64,000 nucleotides of DNA from Tubulanus polymorphus (taxonomy: Eukaryota; Nemertea; Palaeonemertea; Tubulaniformes; Tubulanidae): the NCBI RefSeq assembly GCF_964204645.1, contig NC_134031.1:15559307-15623306 (forward strand). Reading direction: 5' to 3'. Shown piece by piece: positions 48,625-58,700 of this stretch. Position 1 is the stretch's first letter. The number at the start of each line of letters is the position of its first letter. The translations under genes were made by a program, and so were the position numbers. The notes under the pieces were generated by a model. That model worked only from the letters and a program-made list of their open reading frames with translations. It was not told the DNA's origin and searched no databases.

Positions 48625-51600
48625 TCACAGCGTTTGTGTTTTGCGTATCCACGGCAGGTAGTAGGCTGTACTCGTATAGACTGTCGGTACTCCCAGTACT
48701 CCGCAGGTTTTGGGACCGAATGATACGATACCGTCCAAAACGTAGCGACCTCCCCTGAAACAAGCCAATGGTCCACCACTATCCCCCTGCAAAATACCGT
48801 ATCAAATATAACATAAATACGTATAGTATTTTTGGTCGTCTTAAAAGACTTCATTTCGCAGTTAAACATTGCGAGGAAAACGTACGTGACATGTGTTTTT
48901 GATAGTTAGTCCTCCGGCGCAGACGTGCTGCTTGGTGAGTTTAGTTTTTCTATAAATACGACTGCATGCCTTGTTATTTCTGATTCGGATTTCGACGTGA
49001 TTCAACGTATTCGGGAACTCTGTATAGGTTTAATGATAAATCGAGAATCTGATAATATTCGTATGAGCTTTGATATTTTGAGGCGAATAAATATCAATTA
49101 TCATCATACAACACAAAACAAAAACATCAAAATGTACATCCTCCCGCAGGGATGGTATCGAGACTCGTCACGGTACGAAACCCTGCCACACTAGCCCGAA
49201 TGTGCAGCCACATGCGCAGCTAAGATGCTGCCATTATCAGCCAATCAAAAATCTGCTTTTATTTATCCCGGGTTTTTCCATTCAAAGTTTATCCGTGAAA
49301 ATTTCCTCGGAAATTATACAACGAACAATCTGATTGGTGCCGCAAGTTTTCGTGCGGGAAAGCTGCGCACTCGGTCTACTGTGCCGCGGCTGAGTATGGG
49401 GATGCCATCAGGCTCGAATCCCTGCCGCTGGAGGATGAATACTATATACTGTAAAACTAAAATTTCAAGATAACTCAAGTAAACATAATCACACTAGGTA
49501 CTTAGAAGCATTTCAACACACAGATAGGCCCTATTTGACATTATGTGACGCCTATGCAGAAACACTTTTACACAAGGTACAATTGCCGCTTTGAGGACAG
49601 TAGAGGCCTCCCTAAAGAAAACCAATTGGCCTACGTTGCGTTTTCCTAATATTTAGAATAATCAATTGTTACATTGACTTTTCTATACTTTTGTACTGCT
49701 CCGTGTACAGTACTGTAACGGAATATCTTTGTAACAATCTATTATGTATATAAATCATAACCGTATAACCATGAATATAACTTATAATTGAGCTGATCAC
49801 ACTCTTACTCGAGCCATTCGAGTCGATTGCACCCCAGCCGGATACGATACAGCTAGCACCTAAAGTCGGTCGATCGTCCTCGGATGATGGTAGGTTGATC
49901 ACAGAAGTGCGGGCGTCCAGCTTTACCGGTAACTTCATTCTAACTATCGCTATATCATCTCCTAGAATTTAAATAAACAAACGTTATCGGTTGATTAGCG
50001 AGAGATCCAGCGAGAAGTTCGGATTTTAAAAGGGGTTATATTCTTTTAATCAGTGCTGCTTTTCGAAATAGGCTGTAAAAGCTTATCTTTTTCAAAGAGA
50101 AATTTTTAATTGAGGCTCAATGAGATGGCAACGTTTTGAAGTATATTTCGATATTTGAATAGGCGTTAATTAAAGTTAATAATTGATGCTTCAAAAAAAG
50201 TTGATGATAATCGCGTATGGAATACCACAATTCAAATTATCTATGCTTTAAGTGAAAATCCTGAAACTGTTTGCGGAAACGTACGCGCTTTCGAGCTATA
50301 ACCATTTACAACTATTTCGATAGGTTTAACGACGTTGTTCCAGTTAAGATTCGCCACGTCTACCTGGCCATGAGCGACAAGATAGTTCCCCGGTGCTGTA
50401 GTCCTGTGACACGAATAAAAAAAAACAAACAGACAGTTCCGAGAGAGAACATCTAAAAGTATGTCGTACATTCTTGATGGATGGCAGTGATAAAACTTTA
50501 GATTCCCCATACGTCTACCTGGCCATGGATGACAAGATAGTTCTCCGGTCCTGTGACATACGTAAAAACAACTAGTTCCCCGACAGCATTAAAAAAACAA
50601 CGTCATACATTTTTGATGAATGTCTGTGATGAGAAATTCCCTACGGACGATCATTATTACTTTGCCTCATCAATCTTTTATATTTTTTCATATAGTTTTT
50701 TGTTTTCGTGAACGCTGAGGCTAATAATGTCGTCGTTTGTGTACAGAATATATGCATATCTATTGGGTATAGAAATGAACCCAAAGCTCGTGTTTTCGTG
50801 TAGACTGCAAAAATGATTGTCAATAAAATAAAATTCTGAATTGAATTGAATTGTCGGACTTTTTGATAAGTTTTACCGTCTGAAGCAGTGCGCCGCCGTT
50901 AGTACGTGTCTCGTATCAATGAGGGCGCCACCACAAATTGGCCACATCCGCTTTTGATCCGGGGTATAGTATATGGCTACCGTCCACGCCTGATCGCCAA
51001 GATTCGATTCCATCCCATTTACAATTCGCCATTCGGAGTTGATAGTGCGAAAACTTGCCGCTGAAAAAATTAACACTTCGCTACCGAAAAAAAATCACTT
51101 TTCGCTGTATGTATCATAGCAGATTTACTTAGTCTAGTAGAGTTTTATGTCCCAACTGCAAGTAAGAGTGTAACCCTGGTGGGTCTTAAGAGACGGCCAG
51201 GGCCTTTTTATACTGCAAGTAAGAGTGTAACCCTGGTGGGTCTTAAGAGACGGCCAGGGCCTTTTTATAGGCTGTTATTACTCACAACCTGATTAACTTA
51301 GCAGAGCTGAGTCCATGTCATGTATCTTTACAACCAACCGAGGTGGTTTCAAAGCAGGGACCTCTTGGTTTCCAGTGCCTTTTTAGCCAGGGCCGGTACC
51401 TTTTTATAGGTTATGACTCACAACCTGACTAACTTAACAGAGCAAGTCCATGGAGGTGGTTACGAACCAGGACCTCTTGGTTCCCAGTCCTCCACTTTAA
51501 TAACCGAGCTAACCGCGCATTACTGGCCATGGCGTTTCATAGATAAAACATCATGCATTCAAGAAATGGTTTGAAGAACATGTATTAGAATTCAATTACC

Positions 51601-52639
51601 TCTTTTTTGATTAGCAAATCTCAATACGCTTGCTTTGTTTACATTGTTATTAATTGATTTGGAGAAGTACGGAAACAGACCAAAATATTCGAAATGCAAC
51701 CATATTGACTCTAGGGCGTAATTTGCGTATGTATCTAGAGCGGTTTATAATCCTGCGTCGCCAAAGCAAGAATTCAGAGTCGTGATTGTAATATTTCATG
51801 CTGAAATTGAAGGGAGCTCGTGTCGCGTGATGTTATTGTTATGGACGGTTGAATTCATAGAAATTCAATCAACTAACACTGCGTCTATACGTAATCAAAA
51901 CCATTCACGGGCTACCGTATCAAATATTGCGCAAAGTCGCCAAATTCACCCGTGTTCAATTCCTATTACCAGTTTCATTTTGAGTATATGAATTAATAAT
52001 GCCCGGGGTCGCTATCCGATCGAGACTTCACTCGCGTTTAGGTATTTTAATAATAATATGGTTCATGTATTACTATTGTAAAGCGCTATGATTATCTTAT
52101 ATGATAGCGCTATATAAAGAAATAAACTATTATTATTGTTATTGTTATTATTTCTATTTCATTATCATTTTTAGGTCAAATAGTCCATCTGAGATAAGAT
52201 CTGCGCCGAAAGACCGTATATCGAATAAACTAGTTTACCTATAAAGTATTATCTGTCTTAACGTTTAACTACTTGAAATAGTGAGAAGATTCGTGGAAGA
52301 ACCGTGTAAACCCGGCGTAGAATGAATAGAACGAGACGATTAGTACTCTATACGCTAACTAGTTTATCAAAAGCACTAGCTTACGCTACTTAGTGTATAT
52401 TAGCTTCATCGGGTGAATGAGTATAGTCAATTGAAAAACAACCGCATCTTTGACTATACTCATTCACCTGATGAAGCTACTATACACTAGAAGCGAAAGA
52501 TCGTGCGACTTATAAACTAGTTAACCTATTAAGAACTATTCGTCTGGTTTTACTTGTTTAAGGGTCCATACGTACCGAGTTGCGATATACCCACCAGAGC
52601 TAAAATGAACGCGAGTCCGTCGCCGCCATTGCGGTGCAT
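48625..52639 (-). CDS. Secreted chymotrypsin-fold (S1) serine protease, complete, six exons
   Basis: Exons on the minus strand: 52639-52576, 51060-50877, 50403-50285, 49961-49809, 49019-48886, 48786-48625. They sum to 816 nt with compatible phases throughout and encode 271 residues. Residues 1-22 form a signal peptide (hydrophobic LAFILALVGI). R33|IVNG (34-37) is the zymogen cleavage site. The triad is His79 in TAAHC, Asp125 in DDIAIV and Ser221 in GDSGGP. Cysteines for the usual disulfides are present (CGG...AHC, ASC...LAC, ACS...HVCAGG, NTC...KTC). The residue six before Ser221, which sets P1 preference (chymotrypsin 189), is Asn215 and not the trypsin Asp, so trypsin-like cleavage is not expected. 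No clip, CUB or other accessory domain is seen. It is probably a digestive, defence or developmental extracellular protease; the sequence does not say which. Intron 1 (about 1.5 kb) holds SINEs and a palindromic element. Confidence 0.93.
49350..49450 (+). mobile_element. Possible tRNA-like SINE fragment in the protease intron
   Basis: A box B-like GGCTCGAATCC (49411-49421) is preceded by cggctgagtatggggatgcc. The spacing is too short for an intact tRNA. A partly related inverted segment (cccgcagggatggtatcgag) lies at 49143-49162. Confidence 0.35.
50505..50640 (-). pseudogene. Partial duplication of protease exon 3 and its upstream intron
   Basis: The segment repeats 50355-50490: acgtctacctggccatg, gacaagatagttc, the acceptor ctgtgac, then acaaca and acatt.ttgatg. 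Relative to exon 3 it lacks 8 nt near its 5' end, which shifts the frame, and it has lost the 3' half of the exon including the donor. It therefore cannot substitute for exon 3. It lies in intron 2, just upstream of the functional exon. Confidence 0.75.
50645..50855 (+). mobile_element. Retroelement 3' end with (GAATT)n tail
   Basis: An AT-rich 3' UTR-like stretch ends in aatgattgtcaataaaataaa, then attctgaattgaattgaattg. The (GAATT)n microsatellite tail directly after an AATAAA resembles the LINE ends at 28745-29480, but no coding part remains. Confidence 0.5.
51155..51268. repeat. Perfect 57-bp tandem duplication
   Basis: Two identical 57-bp units (51155-51211 and 51212-51268) start actgcaagtaagagtgtaac and end ggccagggcctttttat. 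A diverged piece (gccagggccggtacctttttata) follows near 51388-51410. It lies in intron 1 of the protease gene. Confidence 0.95.
51330..51535 (-). mobile_element. tRNA-derived SINE copies in intron 1 of the protease
   Basis: On the minus strand a box A-like GGTTAGCTCGGTTA (near 51501-51514) and a box B GGTTCGTAACC (51458-51468) are present in tRNA-like spacing. A second, degraded copy (aaccgaggtggtttcaaagc, then gggacctcttggttt) precedes it near 51335-51375. No closing acceptor stem was found, so I call a SINE and not a tRNA gene. Confidence 0.6.
52050..52150 (+). mobile_element. SINE/LINE 3' tail (GCGCTATATAAA...ATT repeats)
   Basis: The sequence tgtaaagcgctatgattatc, then gatagcgctatataaag, then aaataaactattattattg is a 3' tail type widespread in animal SINE and LINE families, ending in (ATT/GTT)n. 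Confidence 0.5.
52325..52547. mobile_element. Head-to-head inverted retroelement fragment with hammerhead-like motif
   Basis: The arms pair around a short centre near 52430 (tgaatgagtatagtca / tgactatactcattca; aaactagt and cgtct further out). In the right arm the plus strand reads CTGATGA (52468-52474), a hairpin GCT-A-CTA/TAG-A-AGC, then GAAA (52495-52498). The left arm keeps ccgatgaagcta on the minus strand but not the full core. It lies in intron 1 of the protease gene, about 30-250 nt after the first exon. Confidence 0.6.
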
Positions 52640-53085
52640 TTTGTCGTGATACAAGCGGCACTTCGTTTGTTCGTCGTCGAAGTCATAAACTCATCCGCAA
52701 GCCGATATATCATAACATTATGTGAAATTATAACCACGTTCGGGTGACAGCCGCTATGGCAAATATGTGATAACGAACTAACTAGAACACGGTAGCGTGT
52801 AATGAAATACAACACAGATAAATCGCTGTTTGATAGGGCCATAAAATGTGCGTAATTTTATGTTTTTAATTTGGAAAATATGCCTCAAGATGATTGCCAA
52901 CCTTGTAAACAATTCGCGCGATTATCGTTGTCAGAGAAATTGCGCAATTTTTCTTCAAACGGCGCGCGTGGGAATGGCAAATAACGTCGTGTGGTTGAGA
53001 AACAAAGCGTCATTATTTCCCTCAATGATTCCCTCAACGACAAGATAATCACCAAATGAATGAAGATGCTAGATTACACGTGTAT
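52640..53085. other. Upstream flank of the protease gene
   Basis: This interval lies between the protease start codon and the polyadenylation signal of the neighbouring gene. The protease promoter must be here or in a further 5' exon, but no clear TATA box was seen. Confidence 0.4.
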
Positions 53086-53093
53086 GTAGGAAA

Positions 53094-53099
53094 TTTATT
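53094..53099 (-). terminator. Polyadenylation signal AATAAA for the 53135-54109 gene
   Basis: TTTATT on the plus strand is AATAAA on the minus strand, 36 nt after the TAA stop at 53137-53135. Confidence 0.7.
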
Positions 53100-53134
53100 A
53101 TATCCATTATTTAGGCATCATTATTCCAGTCATT

Positions 53135-54109
53135 TTACTTTAAGGGGAAAGGTATTTTAGTCTTCTGCGCGTAAAGAGTGTCGCGAACTACGTCATCTTC
53201 ATCGGCATCCGGGCCGTTATTCTTGTCCTCATTGAACATTCTATATTGTATACTATTCGGATCTATTTCCCAGTTCGAGTTGTCGGCGCTGGTCCGTAGT
53301 TTCTCTCCGTACAGATTCGTATTGTCTAGATTACGATTGCGCCAAATTCGGGCTTCATTCTCGGCTTTATGGCGTTCGATTGAGTTAACTTCGACGTTCC
53401 AATTTTGCGAGAATGTCCCGACCAGTTTCTCCCATTTCTTCTGGACTTCTTTCAGCCACTTGATATGTTCTTCGCTTCGATGACCTAGAAAATAGAAAAC
53501 AAAAAAGATTCTTGATTATTACTAGAATATATCTCACGTGTACACTAGGAATACGGTTTTTATCAGCGCATATTTCACAGCGCCATTGCCTCATAGTTAG
53601 ACATTAGTTGATTCAGCAATTTGACATAATTGTGACGGAAGCGAATTGATATTTTCAAGATACACGATTACCCGATTTTCGTTCGCTAGGTTTAACATGA
53701 CGTTGTCGATTTTCCGCAGTTCCTTCTTTACCTTTCTTTCCTTTCGCTGTTCTTCTTTTTTTGCTCGCTTCGGAAAGATCTTTTCTTCCCTTCGACGAAC
53801 TCTCTTTTCCAGTTACCACGCTTGTAGATTTGGCTTTTCGATTCGGCTTCTCTTTTCTATATTTTTCCGCGGTAATTTTTCCCGATTTTCCCGTTACTTT
53901 CGTAGGTTTACGTTTTTGCTCTTCGGTAGGATCGAACGGTTCCCACGGACCCCAGTCGTCGGGCTTCGGCAGCTTCGATTTCTCGATCATTTTCCGCCAT
54001 TGTTTGTAACTTCTCGGTAAGGTTTTATCATACTTTGCCCACTGTCGATAGAGCACCAGTTTGAACTTGGCCCCGTACTTCTTTTTCAGTGCAGCCGGCA
54101 ACGAGACCC
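53135..54109 (-). CDS. Last two exons of an unrecognised lysine-rich protein (5' partial)
   Basis: Exons 54109-53672 (438 nt) and 53484-53135 (350 nt) are joined in phase across TCG-G|gtaatc and ctattttctag|GT, ending at TAA 53137-53135. About 261 residues are visible. The first part has aromatic, basic sequence with several Trp (YRQWAKYDKTLPRSYKQW, then DDWGPWEPFDP). A low-complexity Lys/Arg/Ser/Gly stretch follows. The third part is a predicted helical region (HIKWLKEVQKKWEKLVG) ending in an acidic stretch DADEDDVV and the short tail KIPFPLK. The acceptor needs one base from an upstream exon that I could not identify; a 773-bp transposon sits in that intron. There is no signal peptide or membrane segment in the visible part. 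The basic tract could bind nucleic acid or be a nuclear localisation signal (inference). Family unknown. Confidence 0.75.
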
Positions 54110-54244
54110 CTTAGAAATATCAACGGAGACAATTAAGTGATATAAACGCAAATCATATTCGCCAGTCGCTTTGAAATATTTGAGAAAAAAATCAAAGTGT
54201 TTCTTATATGTTTCTTGTTAATGATATCTAACTATTTCAATGAG

Positions 54245-55017
54245 CATGGGCGGCACCAGAGGGGGTCGGCGGTGCGAACGACCCCCTCTTTAAAAATTCC
54301 CAAACGATCGTCGCATAGAGAATAGACCTCGATAAAGCGGTGGCAGCACTTTATGAAAGATGCAAATCTCATATCTGAGAACTAACACACTGTTTGTTTG
54401 CTTATTATCTTTTAAACTGTATGTTGTCGTGAAGTCTGATTCTATTGATATCGTCTGTTTTGTAAAAACAAACATGGACTCCATCCATGATATTACTTGC
54501 CTTCACGTGTGACACATAATTAAAACCAATTTCAGTCCTTCACTAGTAATTAAAGCATAGGCCCTATCATATTAAACAGCCGTCAAATTTAATGGGTTAA
54601 ACTTTTAATAGCAGATGTCTCAATCGGCAAGTGATAAAAGTTGTATCCGTGATATTGCGAAACTTCTCAAATAGCTGTTGCGAGCCAGCTACTGCCACGT
54701 GACAAAGGGTCTCGCTTCGAACTGTGCCAGTTTGAAGTGGCACGCATTGTCGAACATGTCATATGACAAGTAGCGTTTGTCATGAAGCCTAGAATATTTC
54801 TGCAGATCCCGCTCGGGTGCGGGAAAAATATTAGATGGGATCATTAATATTTGTGGATTAGGTCCCGTTGTTCTCGACGTATTTGTTGGTAATAGGCCTA
54901 GTAGATTGCGCCAGAATGCATCTCCTTCGGCCAGCAATTTTTATGCGTTCCTTCGGCTACTTTTAGTTAAATATTACGTACTCGACCCCCCATAGAAAAT
55001 TCCTGGTGCCACCCATG
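54245..55017. mobile_element. DNA transposon (773 bp) with TIRs and 5-bp target duplication
   Basis: The ends catgggcggcaccag (left) and ctggtgccacccatg (right) are inverted copies and continue into G/C-rich tracts. ATGAG flanks both sides (54240-54244 and 55018-55022), a direct 5-bp target-site duplication. Short interior frames (minus strand, 54290-54484 and 54689-54937) do not resemble a known transposase, so the copy is probably non-autonomous. Confidence 0.85.
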
Positions 55018-55120
55018 ATGAGCGACATTCAAAAATAAAACGAATGACAAGGTAAGCAAGGGTGGTTCGGATATGGAATGAAAAGTGCCTGTATATACCC
55101 TCTCTTACGGATATCGTTTT

Positions 55121-55474
55121 TCAGCGCCTTATCTTAGCGGTAAATTCTAGTGTAAAGTCAACGTATGCAAATTCTACTAAAACCTTTTGTGGCATATCCA
55201 AATCTCCGTGAAATTTTAGCCGACTGTACGACCGTGTTTGATCATCGAATCCATTAGCTTCCACCGAAATATACATCTTAGCGTCGGCTTTTAGACGGGT
55301 TTTAGAGGGATTTATAGGTCTTTTTAGCTTCCAGACGACTACTCGAATGAGTTCCATAGCGCTGGTATCGCTATCTATGAACGAAGCTGAACAACGTTCT
55401 CGCTGTGTTGTTCCTATGATATCGTTTTTTTCCTGAAGGAACACGCATTCGCAATCTATATGTATCGAAGTCAA
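55121..55474 (-). CDS. Unresolved ORF or exon, unknown product
   Basis: A 117-codon minus-strand frame ends at TGA 55121-55123 and has protein-like composition (for example ADAKMYISVEANGFDDQ, VLVEFAYVDFTLEF with alternating beta-strand-like residues). An internal acceptor (gtgttccttcag) could start an exon at GAA-AAA-AAC. The first ATG inside would give about 80 residues. It lies immediately after the polyadenylation signal of the CAP gene. Its possible donors are in the wrong phase for the exon at 54109. It may be a small separate gene, a terminal exon of an alternative transcript or chance. Confidence 0.3.
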   Translation of the reverse strand: MTSIHIDCECVFLQEKNDIIGTTQRERCSASFIDSDTSAMELIRVVVWKLKRPINPSKTRLKADAKMYISVEANGFDDQTRSYSRLKFHGDLDMPQKVLVEFAYVDFTLEFTAKIRR

Positions 55475-55499
55475 GAGATCGATGTCGTTTTCTTATGCA

Positions 55500-55505
55500 T
55501 TTATT
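55500..55505 (-). terminator. Polyadenylation signal AATAAA of the CAP gene
   Basis: TTTATT on the plus strand is AATAAA on the minus strand, about 215 nt beyond the TAA stop at 55722-55720. Confidence 0.7.
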
Positions 55506-55719
55506 CAAAAAGTTATTGACATACAATATATAAGCGTCGTATTATCTATTGATGATGTACACAACAACATAATGCGATGAAGTACCCTGTAAGTATCTGA
55601 GAACATCTAGCCAAAGAGTTGTTTTCCTATTCATACGGATTGCATGTTTAGATCTATGAAGTCTAATACTAAAAAAAATTCTTAAAATCTGTCTAGGTTT
55701 GTTAGTCGCGAAAGGCACT

Positions 55720-58700
55720 TTAAACGAAACGGTTCAATGCGGTTACTGTTACCAGGGACAGGGCGGAAAAAATGAAATAACGGAAATCAGCAGCATGCAG
55801 CGTAGGACTGGAACCGAAAGCCGTGTTATTCCAGGTCCATTTGCTGTAGCAAGATGTGAAATCACACTGTGTACCTGGACCTCGTGGCAGAGAACGATCA
55901 GCCACGATACCATTCTTATACTTAATACCATCGGCTGTCAAAGTATATCGAGAAAAAATGCGGTTAGAGATCATGTTCTATTACAATTTCATTACACTTC
56001 AATCTACATCGAAAGGGAGAATTATCTTTAATTGTGTTTTCTTGAAAACTATGTGTCCAGAGCCTGTTTACGGAATCACATTACTACATTTAGTTTCATT
56101 CTTATGTCCCTTCAATAATCTTACACAACGTACAGTACATGAATGCCCGTGTGTATAGCACGGGGCCCCCAGAATTCTAGAAAAATACAAGGATGCTATT
56201 ATATATAATGGACGTATTGACTAGGGTTGAACTCTTGCGATTTTTAAGTTTTCTTATAGACGTCGAATAAAACTCACGAGGACAGAGATTACAGAAGATC
56301 GGACACATGTCGTAGATAGCCGTCGTTTTACAGTCGTACGCCTCGCAGTTGTTATTGGGAAAGTCAATCGGGTTCCGCGTACAATCAACTAGGTATAGAA
56401 TTAAAAATAGAAACTCTTTCACTTGTATCGTGGTGCATAAGCCGCGATTCTATGAATGCCGAAGTTAATTAATTGGAGTGGGAATTATATAGATGTATAT
56501 TTATATACGATACGTACGTTGACAGTCGTCTCCCGAGACCCAGGGAAGCGTCATACCCCCGGCGTAAGTACACTTGCATGTACACGTTTTCGGATCCAAA
56601 ACGCCTCCATTTAGACAAACCTTTCCGCCGCAATCTAGAAATATATAGAAAAAGAAATCAGGTTTTAGCGCACGTGTCCTCTTAAGCGTGCGTGCTTAGG
56701 ATACAGTTCTGATATTAGATAATGGATATTGGCTATTTTTAACAATATCGCTAAGAGCAAGCAGTATTTTTTCAACGTCCATTGATGATCGAGTTTTATG
56801 TGTTTGTTTTTTTTTTGTACTGACCACATAATCCCGTCACGGAATCATAATTACTGCCGCAGTCTTCGCCTCTTTTTCCGCGTACGAACGGCCGGAATTC
56901 CAGCCCGAATGCGTTCGGCTCATTTCCTCTACACGTTAAGAACAGAGACGCAGAAAAAAATATCTTATTACAGAACGCGTAACACGAAAAGAAACGTTCG
57001 CGGTTAACAACGATTCATACGGATAAAAAATCCCAAAAAATGAATGAACTCACGCGGGTGCATAGTTGCATACGTGGTTTAAACCGTTGTTTCCATCAAA
57101 CGCGCACGTAGCCATTCCGCAACCGACTTTTATCGTGGAAGCCCACACGACCTGGAATTAATAGAATCAATTTAATATTTAAAGGGCTCAGTAATGGCTG
57201 AACTAAAATTCAAACCAGTTCCATATTTGATATTTGTGAATACATCACATATGAAAATGAATCTTACACAATATTCTATTTTGATGGCATATGCTCTTTA
57301 AACGTGCAAATGTAAATGATATATTTTCTCCAATTTTTATGGTATTACCCTAACATCGTGAAGCATGGTATTCCTGGGTCCAGTTGCATGCTCGTGATTT
57401 AAGTCCAAAAGTGGTCTTAAATCTTAACTCTTGGCTTTTAAGTTGTTAGATGGGCCAAAGAACTTAGTTCGCCTAATACTGTTGTCCAAGCCCTGACTAT
57501 GCAACTGGCCCCTGAAGATCACTATTAGGATAAAATCGAAAGACTTCGGGCTTATTCTTATTACTTATTGTGGGATTTTGATTATGCCTATGTCCTAGGC
57601 GCTGTAAGTTCAAAGCCTGCTTGAGCGGTGATGGTATGATCGTAACATTTTCTATGAACTATGCTTAAAGTAACTTTTCAGATAGTACAGTTTTGTATAT
57701 GTGAGAGAGTGCATGGAACTGTGAGTGGATCTTTTTTCTATTTCTAATTATCTAATATAACATTTTGATTTGGGGTGGTGAATACTACTAGCTATGCTCT
57801 TCCCCTCTGATAAATTATGTCAATCTATACTTAATTTTGTACAACAACGTACATCATTTGTTATGAATTGCTATAATTTTTAGAAAATACACAACAACAA
57901 TATACCTGGGTAAAATGCCCAGCTTCAGTGCCAGGCTTTGATTTTCCTGTTGTCCAATCGAAGAAGGGGATCTCATCGTACCACAGTTTGACGGCATCGG
58001 CCCACGAAAATGCGCCGTACGCCAAATTCTGACCGGTCGCATATTTACCTAAGAACCAAAAACTAATGAGAATTTGCTGGGGTTTTTTTCTGATAACGAA
58101 TGAAGGATTTTCTAGCTGCTTTGATTTATCAAAACTTAACCAGAAGTAGTTGTCTACTAACCTGGAATCATACGTTCCATGTTACTATCGTGTTCCATTA
58201 GTTTACACCTATCCGCCAGATTCTGAGCGATTCGCGCAGCCTCGTCGTCCCAATACTACGGAACCAGAGGAAAAAGAGTTTTTAGCAAATACTAGCTGTG
58301 TTTTATATGTCAGCAATAACAAACTTCGTTTTTGAACTATTATAATCATAATGTAAGCTTTAATTCATTTAATTTGAAAAAAAATGAATTTAAATTTCTT
58401 CAAAATTGCATAATATCAAACCTAAGCTTAGCTTTCGTATATAAAATACTGATATTATTTGTGCACACAAGGCTCGGTCCCGGACCTCTGGTGTTTAAGG
58501 CGATCGGCCACGGAAGGGTCATGATTTCCCTTTCAGGACTAATCAGGACTCATATCGCAGTCAACGGCTTTTTCGGATGTTGATCCGATTGTTCGGATGT
58601 TCCGACGAGCAAAAGGCAAATAAGTGGCCACCCAAATTTCAAAAAATTTTAAACTTATTATCCGCTTATAAACCCATGAAACATTGTCAAACTATGAGGA

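Noticed and set aside
53646-54020. Plus-strand ORF of 124 codons
   Set aside because: It is antisense to the well-supported minus-strand exon 53672-54109 and has a biased Phe/Arg/Ser composition as expected for a shadow.
55699-56158. Plus-strand ORFs over the 3' exons of the CAP gene
   Set aside because: They are antisense to exons confirmed by phase and domain content.
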